A stretch of DNA of 10,853 nt, taken from NCBI GenBank assembly GCA_022792755.1, contig JAAWBP010000093.1:1-10853 (forward strand). The letters run 5' to 3'. Each line of letters begins with the position of its first letter. Within the stretch, counting starts at the first letter, position 1. The notes under the pieces are model-generated. The model had not been told where the DNA came from, searched no databases, and was given only the letters and a program-made list of their open reading frames with translations. Made by a program: the position numbers and the translations under genes. This document shows positions 1 through 9,510 of this stretch, in pieces. Origin of the DNA: Oscillospiraceae bacterium. GTDB taxonomy: Bacteria > Bacillota > Clostridia > Oscillospirales > Ruminococcaceae.

Positions 1-390
1 CTCGACCAGAACCTCCATTGTCCGGCCGCGGGCCGCCGCACAGCGCTCGATTTCGGCGGCGAGCCTGACCGAATCAACCGACTCGATCATCCCCACCTTG
101 TCGATGACCTGGCGCACTTTATTGGTCTGAAGGTGGCCGATAAAGTGAATCTGCTCCGGCGGAAGAAAATAGGAATCGAACTTTTCCAAAAGCTCCTGCG
201 CCCGGTTTTCACCGAGCAGGGTCACTCCTTCGGCGACCGCCGCATTGACCAGTTCCGCCGGAACAGTCTTGGTAACCGCCATCAGCGTTACCTGTGACGG
301 GTCTCGCCCGCATTTTACGCAGGCTTCTTCAACCCGAAAACGGATTTCTTTCAAATTTTCCCTGACTCGTTCAACTGAGCGGTTTTCCAT
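1..390 (-). CDS. yggS: YggS/PROSC family PLP-binding protein, N-terminal part (gene runs off the left edge)
   Basis: The 130 visible codons encode the N-terminal half or so of a YggS/YlmE/PROSC protein, usually about 225-235 residues. This family has an alanine-racemase-like TIM barrel that binds pyridoxal phosphate and is known for cytosolic PLP homeostasis rather than a firm catalytic role. Visible hallmarks are the strand carrying the PLP lysine (LMAVTKTVP, Lys41), then LLGENRAQEL (about 59-68) and HFIGHLQTNK (about 77-86). The start is the ATG at 390. It is the only usable start, because a TGA lies in frame just upstream. The gene overlaps the last 20 bases of the HlyD-like gene in another frame. 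The best ribosome site (AAAGGA) is about 13 bases upstream, rather far, so translational coupling to the upstream gene is likely (inference). In many Gram-positives this gene precedes sepF and divIVA; those would lie beyond the window. The family call is secure. Confidence 0.95.
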   Translation of the reverse strand, partial: MENRSVERVRENLKEIRFRVEEACVKCGRDPSQVTLMAVTKTVPAELVNAAVAEGVTLLGENRAQELLEKFDSYFLPPEQIHFIGHLQTNKVRQVIDKVGMIESVDSVRLAAEIERCAAARGRTMEVLVE

Positions 391-1612
391 CGTACAAATC
401 AGATCCTTTCACGATGACGTCGTCGTAAATCCGGACGTATTTTGAACGCTCAAGCTCTGTTTCCTTGTCCTCGCTGACAAAATACTCCTCATTCTCATAG
501 ATAATATCCACGAGCTTAAACTTCATGATCTGCCCGTATTTGATATAAACACCCTTTTCAGGCCCGTCTTCCCCCTCTACAATGTGGAGCGCCGACTTGG
601 GAATTTTGATCCCTTCGTGCGTCTGCATGACGACCTGCGCTTCCTCGAGCCGGAGCTTCACCAGCTTTTCAGAAAGACGGTCTGTCTCGAATACGACAAC
701 CGCCGTCGGCTGAGAAGCATTATAGCTGTTGGAGATCACTTCGGTAGCAACCATCTCGTCCGCAGCGGACTGAAACAGCAGGTTGTACTTTTTTCCTTCT
801 TTTAACAGGACGGCTTTGGAGGCATCCACAATCGCAGTATACCGCCATTTGGCGTTTGTGATGATTTTTCCGGTCAGTGTTTCGTCAGCTTCCGGTTTTT
901 TCATCGTGAAAAATTCTTCGATCTGCTGCTCGGTCAGCTGGCCGGCCTTATCCAGATTGGTCAGCGTCTCGAACCCGTCGGCACTATTCACAAAGTAGCC
1001 GGAAACCGGAGCTGTCACGCTCGAAACGGACTGGCCGCTTTTCTGGCGAAGAGCGGCGATCTCATTTTTCAGCTCGTCAATCCGCGCATTGAAATCGGAG
1101 ACATTTTCAAAGACGATCTGGCTCCTGTTAAAAGCGCTCAAAAAGCTGTTTTTCAGCTCATAAATCCCCTCGATCTCATGGCCTTGAAGCGCGCCGACAT
1201 ACTCGCCGTTGACAGAGTTGATCTGCCGGGTCAAGGAGGCCGCCTGCGTCCCCGCTGCCGCCCCCAGCGCCTGGGACTCCTGCACCGTTTTCAGCTCAGC
1301 CTCCAACTGTGCGACCTTGGACATGTTGGAGATATCCTCCTCGTTCGGATACATCTGCGCCACAACCGAGTTCTTCGCAACCTTGTCCCCATTGTGGATC
1401 AGATAATCCACCGCGCCGGATTTTCTCGAATCCAAAACGGTTTCTTCCCTGGAAACGATCCCCTTCACATCGAACGATTCCTGAACCTCCAGCGAAACAA
1501 CCGTCTCCAGTGTATAAGGCTTCCCATAAGCGACGTAAAGCTGGACTCCAACCACCAGCAAAACTGCCAGAGCCAACGCGCCGCAAAGGATTTTAGGCAA
1601 TTTAGATAACAT
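371..1612 (-). CDS. HlyD-like (membrane fusion protein family) membrane-anchored protein
   Basis: This is a 413-residue protein with one N-terminal transmembrane anchor (about residues 8-29) and a large domain predicted to be outside the cell. After the anchor comes a half lipoyl/barrel-sandwich motif (about 46-90, including GAVDYLIHNGDKVAKNSVVA). A charged helical hairpin follows (about 92-192), then the second lipoyl half (SVTAPVSGYFV, about 198-208). The rest is a beta-rich region ending in a MacA-like module (IKIPKSALHI, then GVYIKYG and VIVKGSDLYDGK). This domain order is that of HlyD/MacA adaptor proteins. No ABC transporter or outer-membrane partner is visible, so an export role is not shown. 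The start at 1612 has a good Shine-Dalgarno (AGAGGAG) that lies inside the end of hfq; only two bases separate the hfq stop from this ATG. Its place between hfq and yggS suggests a constitutive, possibly envelope- or division-linked role (inference). Confidence 0.8.
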   Translation of the reverse strand: MLSKLPKILCGALALAVLLVVGVQLYVAYGKPYTLETVVSLEVQESFDVKGIVSREETVLDSRKSGAVDYLIHNGDKVAKNSVVAQMYPNEEDISNMSKVAQLEAELKTVQESQALGAAAGTQAASLTRQINSVNGEYVGALQGHEIEGIYELKNSFLSAFNRSQIVFENVSDFNARIDELKNEIAALRQKSGQSVSSVTAPVSGYFVNSADGFETLTNLDKAGQLTEQQIEEFFTMKKPEADETLTGKIITNAKWRYTAIVDASKAVLLKEGKKYNLLFQSAADEMVATEVISNSYNASQPTAVVVFETDRLSEKLVKLRLEEAQVVMQTHEGIKIPKSALHIVEGEDGPEKGVYIKYGQIMKFKLVDIIYENEEYFVSEDKETELERSKYVRIYDDVIVKGSDLYDGKPLS

Positions 1613-1614
1613 TC

Positions 1615-1878
1615 TTACTCCTCTGTTTCTCCGAAAAATCCTTCTTCCTGCTCCGCGTCGAAGATATTGACGCTGTGCGTCGGAATAATGGTAGAAACAG
1701 CGTGTTTATAAACAAGATTTTGCTTTCCGTCGCTGTCCAGGACAATGACATAATTGTCAAATCCTTTGACGACGCCCCGGAACTGGAAACCGTTCGTCAA
1801 GTAAACTGTAACCGGCTTCCGGTCTTTTCTGGCCGCATTTAAAAACACATCCTGCAAATTGATCGTTCCCATTTTCAT
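1615..1878 (-). CDS. hfq: RNA chaperone Hfq
   Basis: This 87-residue protein has a complete Sm-like fold. Hfq forms a hexameric ring that binds small RNAs and mRNAs. The Sm1 part is seen in NLQDVFLNAARKDRKPVTVY and the G-F-D-N loop (39-42). The Sm2 signature is VYKHAVSTIIP (56-66), with the proximal-face Lys58/His59 and Tyr57. Gln9 corresponds to the proximal U-binding glutamine. The lateral rim reads R-K-D-R (17-20), close to the E. coli R-R-E-R pattern. The C-terminal tail is short and acidic (74-87, seven acidic residues). The miaA stop codon directly abuts this ATG (TGAATGAAAATG). The second ATG, at 1872, is spaced better from the GAAAGGTGA ribosome site, so the true product may lack the first two residues. 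The miaA-hfq order is widely conserved, including in E. coli. Confidence 0.97.
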   Translation of the reverse strand: MKMGTINLQDVFLNAARKDRKPVTVYLTNGFQFRGVVKGFDNYVIVLDSDGKQNLVYKHAVSTIIPTHSVNIFDAEQEEGFFGETEE

Positions 1879-2829
1879 TCACCTTTCTTTGCCAAACAAT
1901 TCCTCGTTTATCTTCCGGCAAGCCGCCTCAAAAAGCGCATCGCCGGACAGCTCGTCCAAAAACAGCCATCGGATTCGCGGATCCCTGCGAAACCAGGTCA
2001 GCTGCCGCTTCGCGTATCTCCTTGTCTCCCGCTTCATCGTTGCTACCGCTTCTTCCAGCGTACAAGCACCTTCAAAATACTCCTTGAGTTCCTTATAGCC
2101 TATTGCCTGATAAGCCGTTTTTATTTCAGGATGCGACAAAACCTCTCTCGCTTCCTCCAGTAAACCGCTTTCCATCATACGGTCAACTCTCATGTCAATT
2201 CTATCATAGAGAACCTGTCGATTTTTAGCAGTCAGGCCAATCGCACAGGGCTTATAAGGGGAGGGAGCCCTCCTGCTCCGGCGCTGATGCTCGCTCATCG
2301 TGACCCCGGTCAAACGGTAGACCTCGATCGCCCGCACGATCCGGTTCCCGTTATTCGGGTGGAGCGAATCCGCCATTTCCGGATCGAACTCCCGCAATTC
2401 TGCGAGCAGGCTCTCGCCGCCCTCCTCTTTCAGCTGCCGGAGAAGGCTTTCCCGCAGTCCTGGATCCGAAGCGATTTCCTCAAAGGAGAGATTGTCGAGC
2501 AAGCTCGAAACATAAAGCCCCGTCCCTCCCACCAAAAAAGGAAGAGCTCCCCTTTCCCATATTTTCTGAATGGCCTCCCTCGCAAGCCCAACATATTCCG
2601 CAACACTGAAGGGGCAGCCGCAGTCCAGAAAGCCGACCAAATGATGCGGCACACCCTCCATTTCGTCAGCTGTCGGCTTTGCCGTCGCGATCTCCATCTG
2701 CTTATAGACCTGCATCGAGTCGGCTGAGACAACCTCTCCGCCGAATTTTTTGGCCAGCCGGACAGAGAGAGCGGTTTTTCCGCTCCCCGTCGGGCCGACG
2801 ACCACAGCCAACGGTATCCGTTCCATCAT
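1879..2829 (-). CDS. miaA: tRNA dimethylallyltransferase MiaA
   Basis: MiaA transfers a dimethylallyl group from DMAPP to N6 of A37 in tRNAs that read UNN codons, giving i6A37, the substrate of MiaB (also in this window). With the start at 2829 the protein has 316 residues, normal for the family. Motifs: P-loop GPTGSGKT (12-19), the conserved SADSMQVYK (35-43), PHHL (61-64), GGTGLYV (101-107), and the NNGNRIVRAIEVYRLTG segment that follows the tRNA-binding insertion. The open frame extends upstream to 2970, but that stretch only overlaps mutL and resembles nothing in MiaA. Tandem ATGs at 2829 and 2826 directly follow the mutL stop, one base away. The AGG ribosome site fits the second ATG slightly better. 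Close packing with mutL and hfq indicates one operon. Confidence 0.97.
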   Translation of the reverse strand: MMERIPLAVVVGPTGSGKTALSVRLAKKFGGEVVSADSMQVYKQMEIATAKPTADEMEGVPHHLVGFLDCGCPFSVAEYVGLAREAIQKIWERGALPFLVGGTGLYVSSLLDNLSFEEIASDPGLRESLLRQLKEEGGESLLAELREFDPEMADSLHPNNGNRIVRAIEVYRLTGVTMSEHQRRSRRAPSPYKPCAIGLTAKNRQVLYDRIDMRVDRMMESGLLEEAREVLSHPEIKTAYQAIGYKELKEYFEGACTLEEAVATMKRETRRYAKRQLTWFRRDPRIRWLFLDELSGDALFEAACRKINEELFGKER

Positions 2830-2830
2830 T

Positions 2831-4765
2831 TTACCTGCCAAATAATTTATTGATCTTCGACCTGCTCCAAATCTGAAGGACCGGACGACCGTGAGGACAA
2901 TAGCGGATTGCCTCATCAGTGTAAACCCGCCGGACGAGTTCCAAAAGCTCCGGCTCCGAGTTTTTATCATGCGCTTTGATCGCCGCTTTGCAGGCGATCG
3001 AATGATAAAGATCGTCGAGCTGGGAGGGAGAAGGATCCTGCTTATGGTTTTTCAGATTGATCGCAATCTCCGCAAGGAGCTGTGAGGCATCATTTTGATC
3101 CAGTATCGCAGGAATTTCCCGCACCAGCACCATAGTAAGCCCAAAGCCTTCCACCAGAAACCCGAGCTCGTCCATAATTTTGGGGTTATCCAAAACCACG
3201 TCGCATTCTTCCGTCGAAAGAATCACCGTAAAAGGGGAAAGCAAAACCTGGTGATCGAGCGGCCTTCGCTCCGCCTTGAGCTTTTCAAAGAGAATCCGCT
3301 CGTGGGCGGCGTGCTTGTCTACAATCGCTAAAAAGTCATTTATTTCAGCGACGATATAGGTTTCAAACAGCTCGCCCAATAGCCTGATCTGAAGCTCTTC
3401 CTGCGCTGGAATAGTCCGATCCAAAGGTACAGCCGCAGGGGAAAGATCGGCCGCAATGTCTGCCGGATACGGGTGCATCTCATCCTCAGCCCTCCTGACA
3501 AACGATTCAGGACGAAGAAATTGATAGGACTCTTTCAGGGAAGGCTCTTCCAGATGGATCCGGTAATCCGTCCCGCGGGAGGCCACAATCCGTTCAGCGC
3601 CGGACGAAAAATCTCCGTCGGAGCTTTCCCGACCGGCTGTTTCCCGGCGCTCAAAAGAACTCTCCTTCTCCCTGCTGACAACCGGAGTTCGGAATGACTC
3701 CTGCACAGCGCCGCTGTCGGCTGTAAAGACAGAGGGAACCCTTTCCTCGGGCGGGAACGGGATAGTCCTGGTCACCTCATTGGCTGTGATCGCCGTTTTC
3801 ACCGCAAAATAAAGGCAGTCGAAGACACTCCGCTCATTGATGAAACGGACTTCCGTCTTGGTGGGGTGGACGTTGACGTCCACAAAATCGAACGGCAGCG
3901 TGATATTCAGGACGCAGGCGGGGAACTTCCCAGCCATGACCGCATTTTTATACCCCTCTTCCAAGGCGACCGAACAGGTTCTGGAACGGACATACCGCCC
4001 GTTCACAAAAAAGTGCTGCATCGAACGGTTGGCGCGGGCGCTCGCAGGGGTGCTGGAATAACCTGAAACCGAAAGATCACCGAGGGAGTAGTCCACCTTC
4101 ATCAGCCCGTCGGCAAAGTTTTTGCCGTACACCGCATAGATGGCGGAATAGAGCTCCCCATCCCCCGGTGTTTGCAGCTGTTTTGTCTGGTCGCGGATAA
4201 AGGAAAAAGAGATGGAGGGATTTGAAAGCGCGATCTTGTTGAGGATGCTCGCAATCGCATTTCCCTCCGAAACATCTTTTTTGAGAAATTTGAGCCGGGC
4301 CGGAACGTTGTAAAAAATATCCCGGACGATGATCGTCGTCCCGTCCGGACATCCAGCTTCCTCTAAAAGCACCTGCTCGCCGCCTTCTACCCGGAGCTGA
4401 ACGCCAAGAGGGCTGTCCGGCGTTTTGGTCAGCATCTCCACCCGCGCAACCGCGCAGACCGAAGCCAGCGCCTCCCCGCGGAAGCCAAGGGTGGAAATCG
4501 TATTCAAGTCAGCCTCAGCGTGTATTTTACTGGTCGCATGGCGCAGAAATGCAGTCGGCGCCTCCTCCGGCGGGATGCCGCAACCGTTGTCGGTAATCCT
4601 TATGTATTCGATGCCGCCTTTTTTGATTTCGACCGTTATCTCAGTCGCCCCGGCGTCGATCGAATTCTCCACCAGCTCCTTGACGATCGATGCGGGGCGG
4701 TCGATCACCTCGCCTGCGGCGATCAATTCGGATATCTCTTTTGGAAGCAGATGAATTTTCGGCAA
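2831..4765 (-). CDS. mutL: DNA mismatch repair protein MutL (endonuclease type)
   Basis: MutL couples mismatch recognition by MutS to strand incision. The 644-residue protein has an N-terminal GHKL ATPase: Glu33-Asn34 in LVENSIDAGA, DNGCGI (59-64), GFRGEAL (94-100) and Lys302 in NVHPTKTEV. A low-complexity linker (about 331-455) leads to a C-terminal dimerization/endonuclease domain. That domain has DKHAAHER (483-490) with Glu494, ACKAAIKA (591-598) and CPHGRPV (623-629), the metal-site motifs of MutH-independent MutL nucleases; the usual DQHA is DKHA here. QVLLSP (506-511) matches the sliding-clamp binding motif position (QPLLIP in E. coli). The start codon is TTG at 4765, preceded by the strong ribosome site AAGGGGGTG that overlaps the mutS stop. 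It yields the standard MutL N-terminus (MPKIHLLP), and no ATG lies nearby. Confidence 0.97.
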   Translation of the reverse strand: MPKIHLLPKEISELIAAGEVIDRPASIVKELVENSIDAGATEITVEIKKGGIEYIRITDNGCGIPPEEAPTAFLRHATSKIHAEADLNTISTLGFRGEALASVCAVARVEMLTKTPDSPLGVQLRVEGGEQVLLEEAGCPDGTTIIVRDIFYNVPARLKFLKKDVSEGNAIASILNKIALSNPSISFSFIRDQTKQLQTPGDGELYSAIYAVYGKNFADGLMKVDYSLGDLSVSGYSSTPASARANRSMQHFFVNGRYVRSRTCSVALEEGYKNAVMAGKFPACVLNITLPFDFVDVNVHPTKTEVRFINERSVFDCLYFAVKTAITANEVTRTIPFPPEERVPSVFTADSGAVQESFRTPVVSREKESSFERRETAGRESSDGDFSSGAERIVASRGTDYRIHLEEPSLKESYQFLRPESFVRRAEDEMHPYPADIAADLSPAAVPLDRTIPAQEELQIRLLGELFETYIVAEINDFLAIVDKHAAHERILFEKLKAERRPLDHQVLLSPFTVILSTEECDVVLDNPKIMDELGFLVEGFGLTMVLVREIPAILDQNDASQLLAEIAINLKNHKQDPSPSQLDDLYHSIACKAAIKAHDKNSEPELLELVRRVYTDEAIRYCPHGRPVLQIWSRSKINKLFGR

Positions 4766-4770
4766 GGTGC

Positions 4771-4777
4771 CACCCCC

Positions 4778-4779
<2 letters not shown>
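4771..4779 (-). promoter_or_regulatory. Strong Shine-Dalgarno that fixes the TTG start of mutL
   Basis: On the minus strand this reads AAGGGGGTG. All nine bases can pair with the 16S anti-Shine-Dalgarno, counting one G-U pair. It sits five bases before the TTG at 4765, and its first two bases belong to the TAA stop of mutS. The strength and spacing support TTG as the genuine mutL start and suggest termination-reinitiation coupling with mutS. Confidence 0.75.
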
Positions 4780-7384
<2,605 letters not shown>

Positions 7385-7507
7385 CTTCACCGCCAATCTT
7401 TCATAAAAAATCTATCCATTGTTTCACAGGCCGACCGTCAGAACTTTGCTTCCGACGGCAAAGGATCAACTTCACCGCATTAAAAAGCGGATATCTCGCG
7501 GAGGCCG
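7385..7507 (-). other. Leader-like gap between the YlbF-family gene and mutS, with hairpins
   Basis: This 123-base stretch is the only sizeable break inside the miaB-to-yggS gene series. I see no convincing -35/-10 pair. At its upstream end, GCGGAT (minus strand 7521-7516) can pair with ATCCGC (7492-7487), followed by five Ts. This resembles a weak intrinsic terminator overlapping the stop of the preceding gene. Further down, 7435-7458 forms a nine-pair hairpin (CCGTCGGAA/TTCTGACGG, one G-U pair, six-base loop) without a T-run. The gap could hold partial termination or a leader structure for mutS. This is inference only. Confidence 0.4.
7435..7458 (-). repeat. Imperfect inverted repeat (hairpin) upstream of mutS
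   Basis: On the minus strand CCGTCGGAA pairs with TTCTGACGG across a GCAAAG loop, giving nine pairs including one G-U. It lies about 50 bases before the mutS start. No T-tract follows on either strand, so it is not a standard terminator. It may be an mRNA leader structure. Confidence 0.45.
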
Positions 7508-7521
7508 TTAATGGCATCCGC
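7487..7521 (-). terminator. Possible weak terminator after the YlbF-family gene
   Basis: GCGGAT and ATCCGC form a six-pair stem around a 23-base loop that spans the stop codon at 7508, and TTTTT follows on the minus strand (7486-7482). The stem is short and the loop long, so termination would be partial at best and mutS could still be reached by read-through. Confidence 0.3.
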
Positions 7522-7912
7522 CGCAGGTCGAGCAGCTTCCAGAGCAGCTCGGCGCCGGGTCGCAGGTTTCCGGATCCTCCCCGTTGACAGACAGGACGAG
7601 GATCGCATTGACCTGGTTCATCAGCATGTCCATCGCATTTTTAGCCTCGTTATACTCGGCCATGTGGACGTTGCCCATCACATTCTGATAGAGATCGCGG
7701 AGCTCCTGATTCATTTTGCCGAGCTTTTCCTCATCCTTTTCGTCCTTTGCGAGGAGATTGTTGAGTTCCATCCGCTTGAGGTTGAATTTCCCGATCAAAT
7801 CCTGGAGCTCTTCGTCGTTGTCGTTTGCTTCCTGCGCTTTTTTGAGCTTTGCATATTCCTCCGAAGCCTGAATCGCCTTGCCCATCTCGCGCGCTTGTTT
7901 GATTAAGTCCAT
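7508..7912 (-). CDS. YlbF/YmcA-family protein with cysteine-rich C-terminal tail
   Basis: This 134-residue, largely alpha-helical, highly charged protein fits the YlbF/YmcA family (Com_YlbF). In B. subtilis, YlbF, YmcA and YaaT form a complex that binds Fe-S clusters and directs RNase Y mRNA processing, affecting competence, biofilm formation and sporulation. Here the helical domain spans about residues 1-110. It is followed by a tail with five cysteines (117, 123, 127, 130, 133; spacing C-X5-C-X3-C-X2-C-X2-C) and a final His, suited to metal or Fe-S binding (inference). The gene occupies the ymcA position downstream of miaB and upstream of mutS, as in B. subtilis. The frame opens with a TTG at 7924, but that TTG overlaps the GGAGGG ribosome site that serves the ATG at 7912, so the ATG is chosen. 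Whether it is the YlbF or the YmcA orthologue cannot be settled here. Confidence 0.85.
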   Translation of the reverse strand: MDLIKQAREMGKAIQASEEYAKLKKAQEANDNDEELQDLIGKFNLKRMELNNLLAKDEKDEEKLGKMNQELRDLYQNVMGNVHMAEYNEAKNAMDMLMNQVNAILVLSVNGEDPETCDPAPSCSGSCSTCGGCH

Positions 7913-7916
7913 AATG

Positions 7917-7922
7917 CCCTCC
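7917..7922 (-). promoter_or_regulatory. Ribosome binding site deciding the start of the YlbF-family gene
   Basis: GGAGGG on the minus strand lies four bases before the ATG at 7912. The alternative in-frame TTG at 7924 would use this same sequence as coding, and nothing comparable precedes it, so 7912 is the likely start. Confidence 0.7.
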
Positions 7923-7934
7923 AAAATAGATTGA

Positions 7935-9359
7935 TTATATTTTTTCTCCCACCAGCGCCCAGGTGAGGGCGCCGGTTATTTTAACGGACACAAAAGAGCC
8001 GATCAGTTCTTTGTCTCCTTTAAAATCAACGATTATATTCTGTTCCGTCCTGCCGGACAGATGGCCGTCCCCCGGCTTCCCGACAGAATCGACCAAAACC
8101 CGGAGCGTTTGTCCCACATAACGCCGGTTGTGCGCTGCACTGCATTCCCGCTGAACATCCAGGAGCTTCTGAAACCAGCGGGATTTTTCTTCCGCCGGAA
8201 CCGGATCGTCCATCGCCGCCGCTTTTGTCCCTTCGCGCCGGGAGTAGATAAAGGTGTAAAGAAGGTGGTAATCCACCTCTTTGACAAGCTCCAGCGTCTC
8301 TTTAAAATCCTCGTAGGTCTCCCCCGGGAAACCGACGATGATATCGCTCGAAAGTGCGAGGCCCGGAATCCGCTCTTTTGCATAACGGATCAGCTCGAGG
8401 TAATCCGCCTTGGCATAATGGCGGTTCATCAGGGATAAAATCCGGTCTGAACCGCACTGCACCGGCAGATGCAGGTGTTTGCAGACCTTTTCACAATCGG
8501 CAATCGCGTCGATCAGTTCACGGGTGGCATCCTTCGGATGAGAAGTCATAAAACGGATCCGGAAATCCCCCTCTACTGCGTTGACCTGCCGCAGCAGTTC
8601 CGCAAAGGTGATTGTTTCCTCCAGGCCCTTTCCGTAGGAATTGACATTCTGTCCCAAAAGCATGATCTCTTTGTAACCATCCGCCACAAGACCTTTCACC
8701 TCGGTAATGACGTCGGCAGGGCGGCGGGAGCGCTCCCTCCCCCGCACATAGGGGACGATACAGTAAGAACAAAAATTGTCGCAGCCGTACATCACTGGGA
8801 CGTAGGCTTTATAAGGATCCTCCCGGCTGACTGGGATACCCTCCACAATCGCTCCACTCTCCTGCTCCGCGTCGAAGATGCGCTCCCGCGCGGTAAGCTC
8901 CCGGTAAAGGAGTTCCGGAAAGCGATGAAGCGCGTGGGTGCCGAACACCAAGTCGACATAAGGATAGCTTTTCTTTATTTTTTCAGAGATATGGCTCTGC
9001 TCCACCATACAGCCGCAGACGCCGATCACCAGGTTCCGGTTGCGCTCTTTGATCTTTTTCAGCTGCCCGATATTTCCGAAAACCCGGTCTTCCGCATTTT
9101 CCCGGACAGCACAGGTATTAAAAATCACCAAATCGGCGTTTTCCGGCGTGTCGGTAAACCCATAGCCAATCTGGATGAGCATTCCGCGCAGCTTTTCCCC
9201 ATCGTTCACATTCTGCTGGCAGCCGAAGGAGTGGAGATAGGCGAGCGGCGGAACACCGGCCGCCCGCTCCTGGCGCAGATATTCCGCCGCCCTCAGGCTG
9301 TAGCTTTCCCATCCATATTCTATCGGCGGATCACCGGAAAAACAACGCTTCAACCGCAC
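7935..9359 (-). CDS. miaB: tRNA-2-methylthio-N6-dimethylallyladenosine synthase MiaB
   Basis: MiaB is a radical-SAM methylthiotransferase that converts i6A37 to ms2i6A37 in tRNA. The 474-residue protein has an N-terminal MTTase domain whose auxiliary 4Fe-4S cluster would use Cys47, Cys83 and Cys117 (spacings 36 and 34, as expected). The radical-SAM CX3CX2C motif is Cys193, Cys197, Cys200 in GCDNFCSYCIVPYVRGRERS. A C-terminal TRAM domain covers about 410-472. Roughly 40 residues precede the first domain, as in other Firmicutes. The start is non-ATG: GTG at 9359 is the first possible codon after an in-frame TGA, but AGAGGGAG ends only five bases before the TTG at 9353, which may be the real start. 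The YlbF-family gene follows 22 bases after the ATG-side gap. A sigma-A promoter lies about 50 bases upstream. Confidence 0.97.
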   Translation of the reverse strand: MRLKRCFSGDPPIEYGWESYSLRAAEYLRQERAAGVPPLAYLHSFGCQQNVNDGEKLRGMLIQIGYGFTDTPENADLVIFNTCAVRENAEDRVFGNIGQLKKIKERNRNLVIGVCGCMVEQSHISEKIKKSYPYVDLVFGTHALHRFPELLYRELTARERIFDAEQESGAIVEGIPVSREDPYKAYVPVMYGCDNFCSYCIVPYVRGRERSRRPADVITEVKGLVADGYKEIMLLGQNVNSYGKGLEETITFAELLRQVNAVEGDFRIRFMTSHPKDATRELIDAIADCEKVCKHLHLPVQCGSDRILSLMNRHYAKADYLELIRYAKERIPGLALSSDIIVGFPGETYEDFKETLELVKEVDYHLLYTFIYSRREGTKAAAMDDPVPAEEKSRWFQKLLDVQRECSAAHNRRYVGQTLRVLVDSVGKPGDGHLSGRTEQNIIVDFKGDKELIGSFVSVKITGALTWALVGEKI

Positions 9360-9408
9360 TCCCTCTGTTTCTTCATTATTTGTATTTTCGCCATAAAAAT
9401 ACAGATAA

Positions 9409-9437
9409 AGTATACCATTTTTTCAAAACCGAATCAA
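9409..9437 (-). promoter_or_regulatory. Sigma-A promoter for miaB and probably the following operon
   Basis: On the minus strand TTGATT (-35, 9437-9432) is separated by exactly 17 bases from TATACT (-10, 9414-9409). A TGG just before the -10 provides an extended -10 element. Transcription would start near 9402, leaving a 5' leader of about 43-50 bases before miaB. No other convincing promoter is seen between here and the left edge, so it may drive much of the miaB-to-yggS series. Confidence 0.75.
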
Positions 9438-9510
9438 TGTCTAAATCTTAAACAAACTGCATATCGGCCCCAGAGCAAAGCAAGGGCATTCAGAGATTTA
9501 CCCCCTCTGT

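Noticed and set aside
2830..2970. N-terminal extension of miaA by 47 codons
   Set aside because: The extension overlaps the conserved MutL C-terminus and does not resemble MiaA; the normal MiaA start follows the mutL stop.
7397..7507. A dedicated mutS promoter
   Set aside because: No -35/-10 pair with acceptable spacing was found; candidates such as TAGATT or TATGAA lack a partner.
9448..9489. A 13-codon frame (MPLLCSGADMQFV) between the palindrome and the miaB promoter, considered as a leader peptide
   Set aside because: It lies upstream of the miaB promoter, so it is not in the miaB mRNA, and its purine-rich site is about 11 bases away. There is no support for translation.
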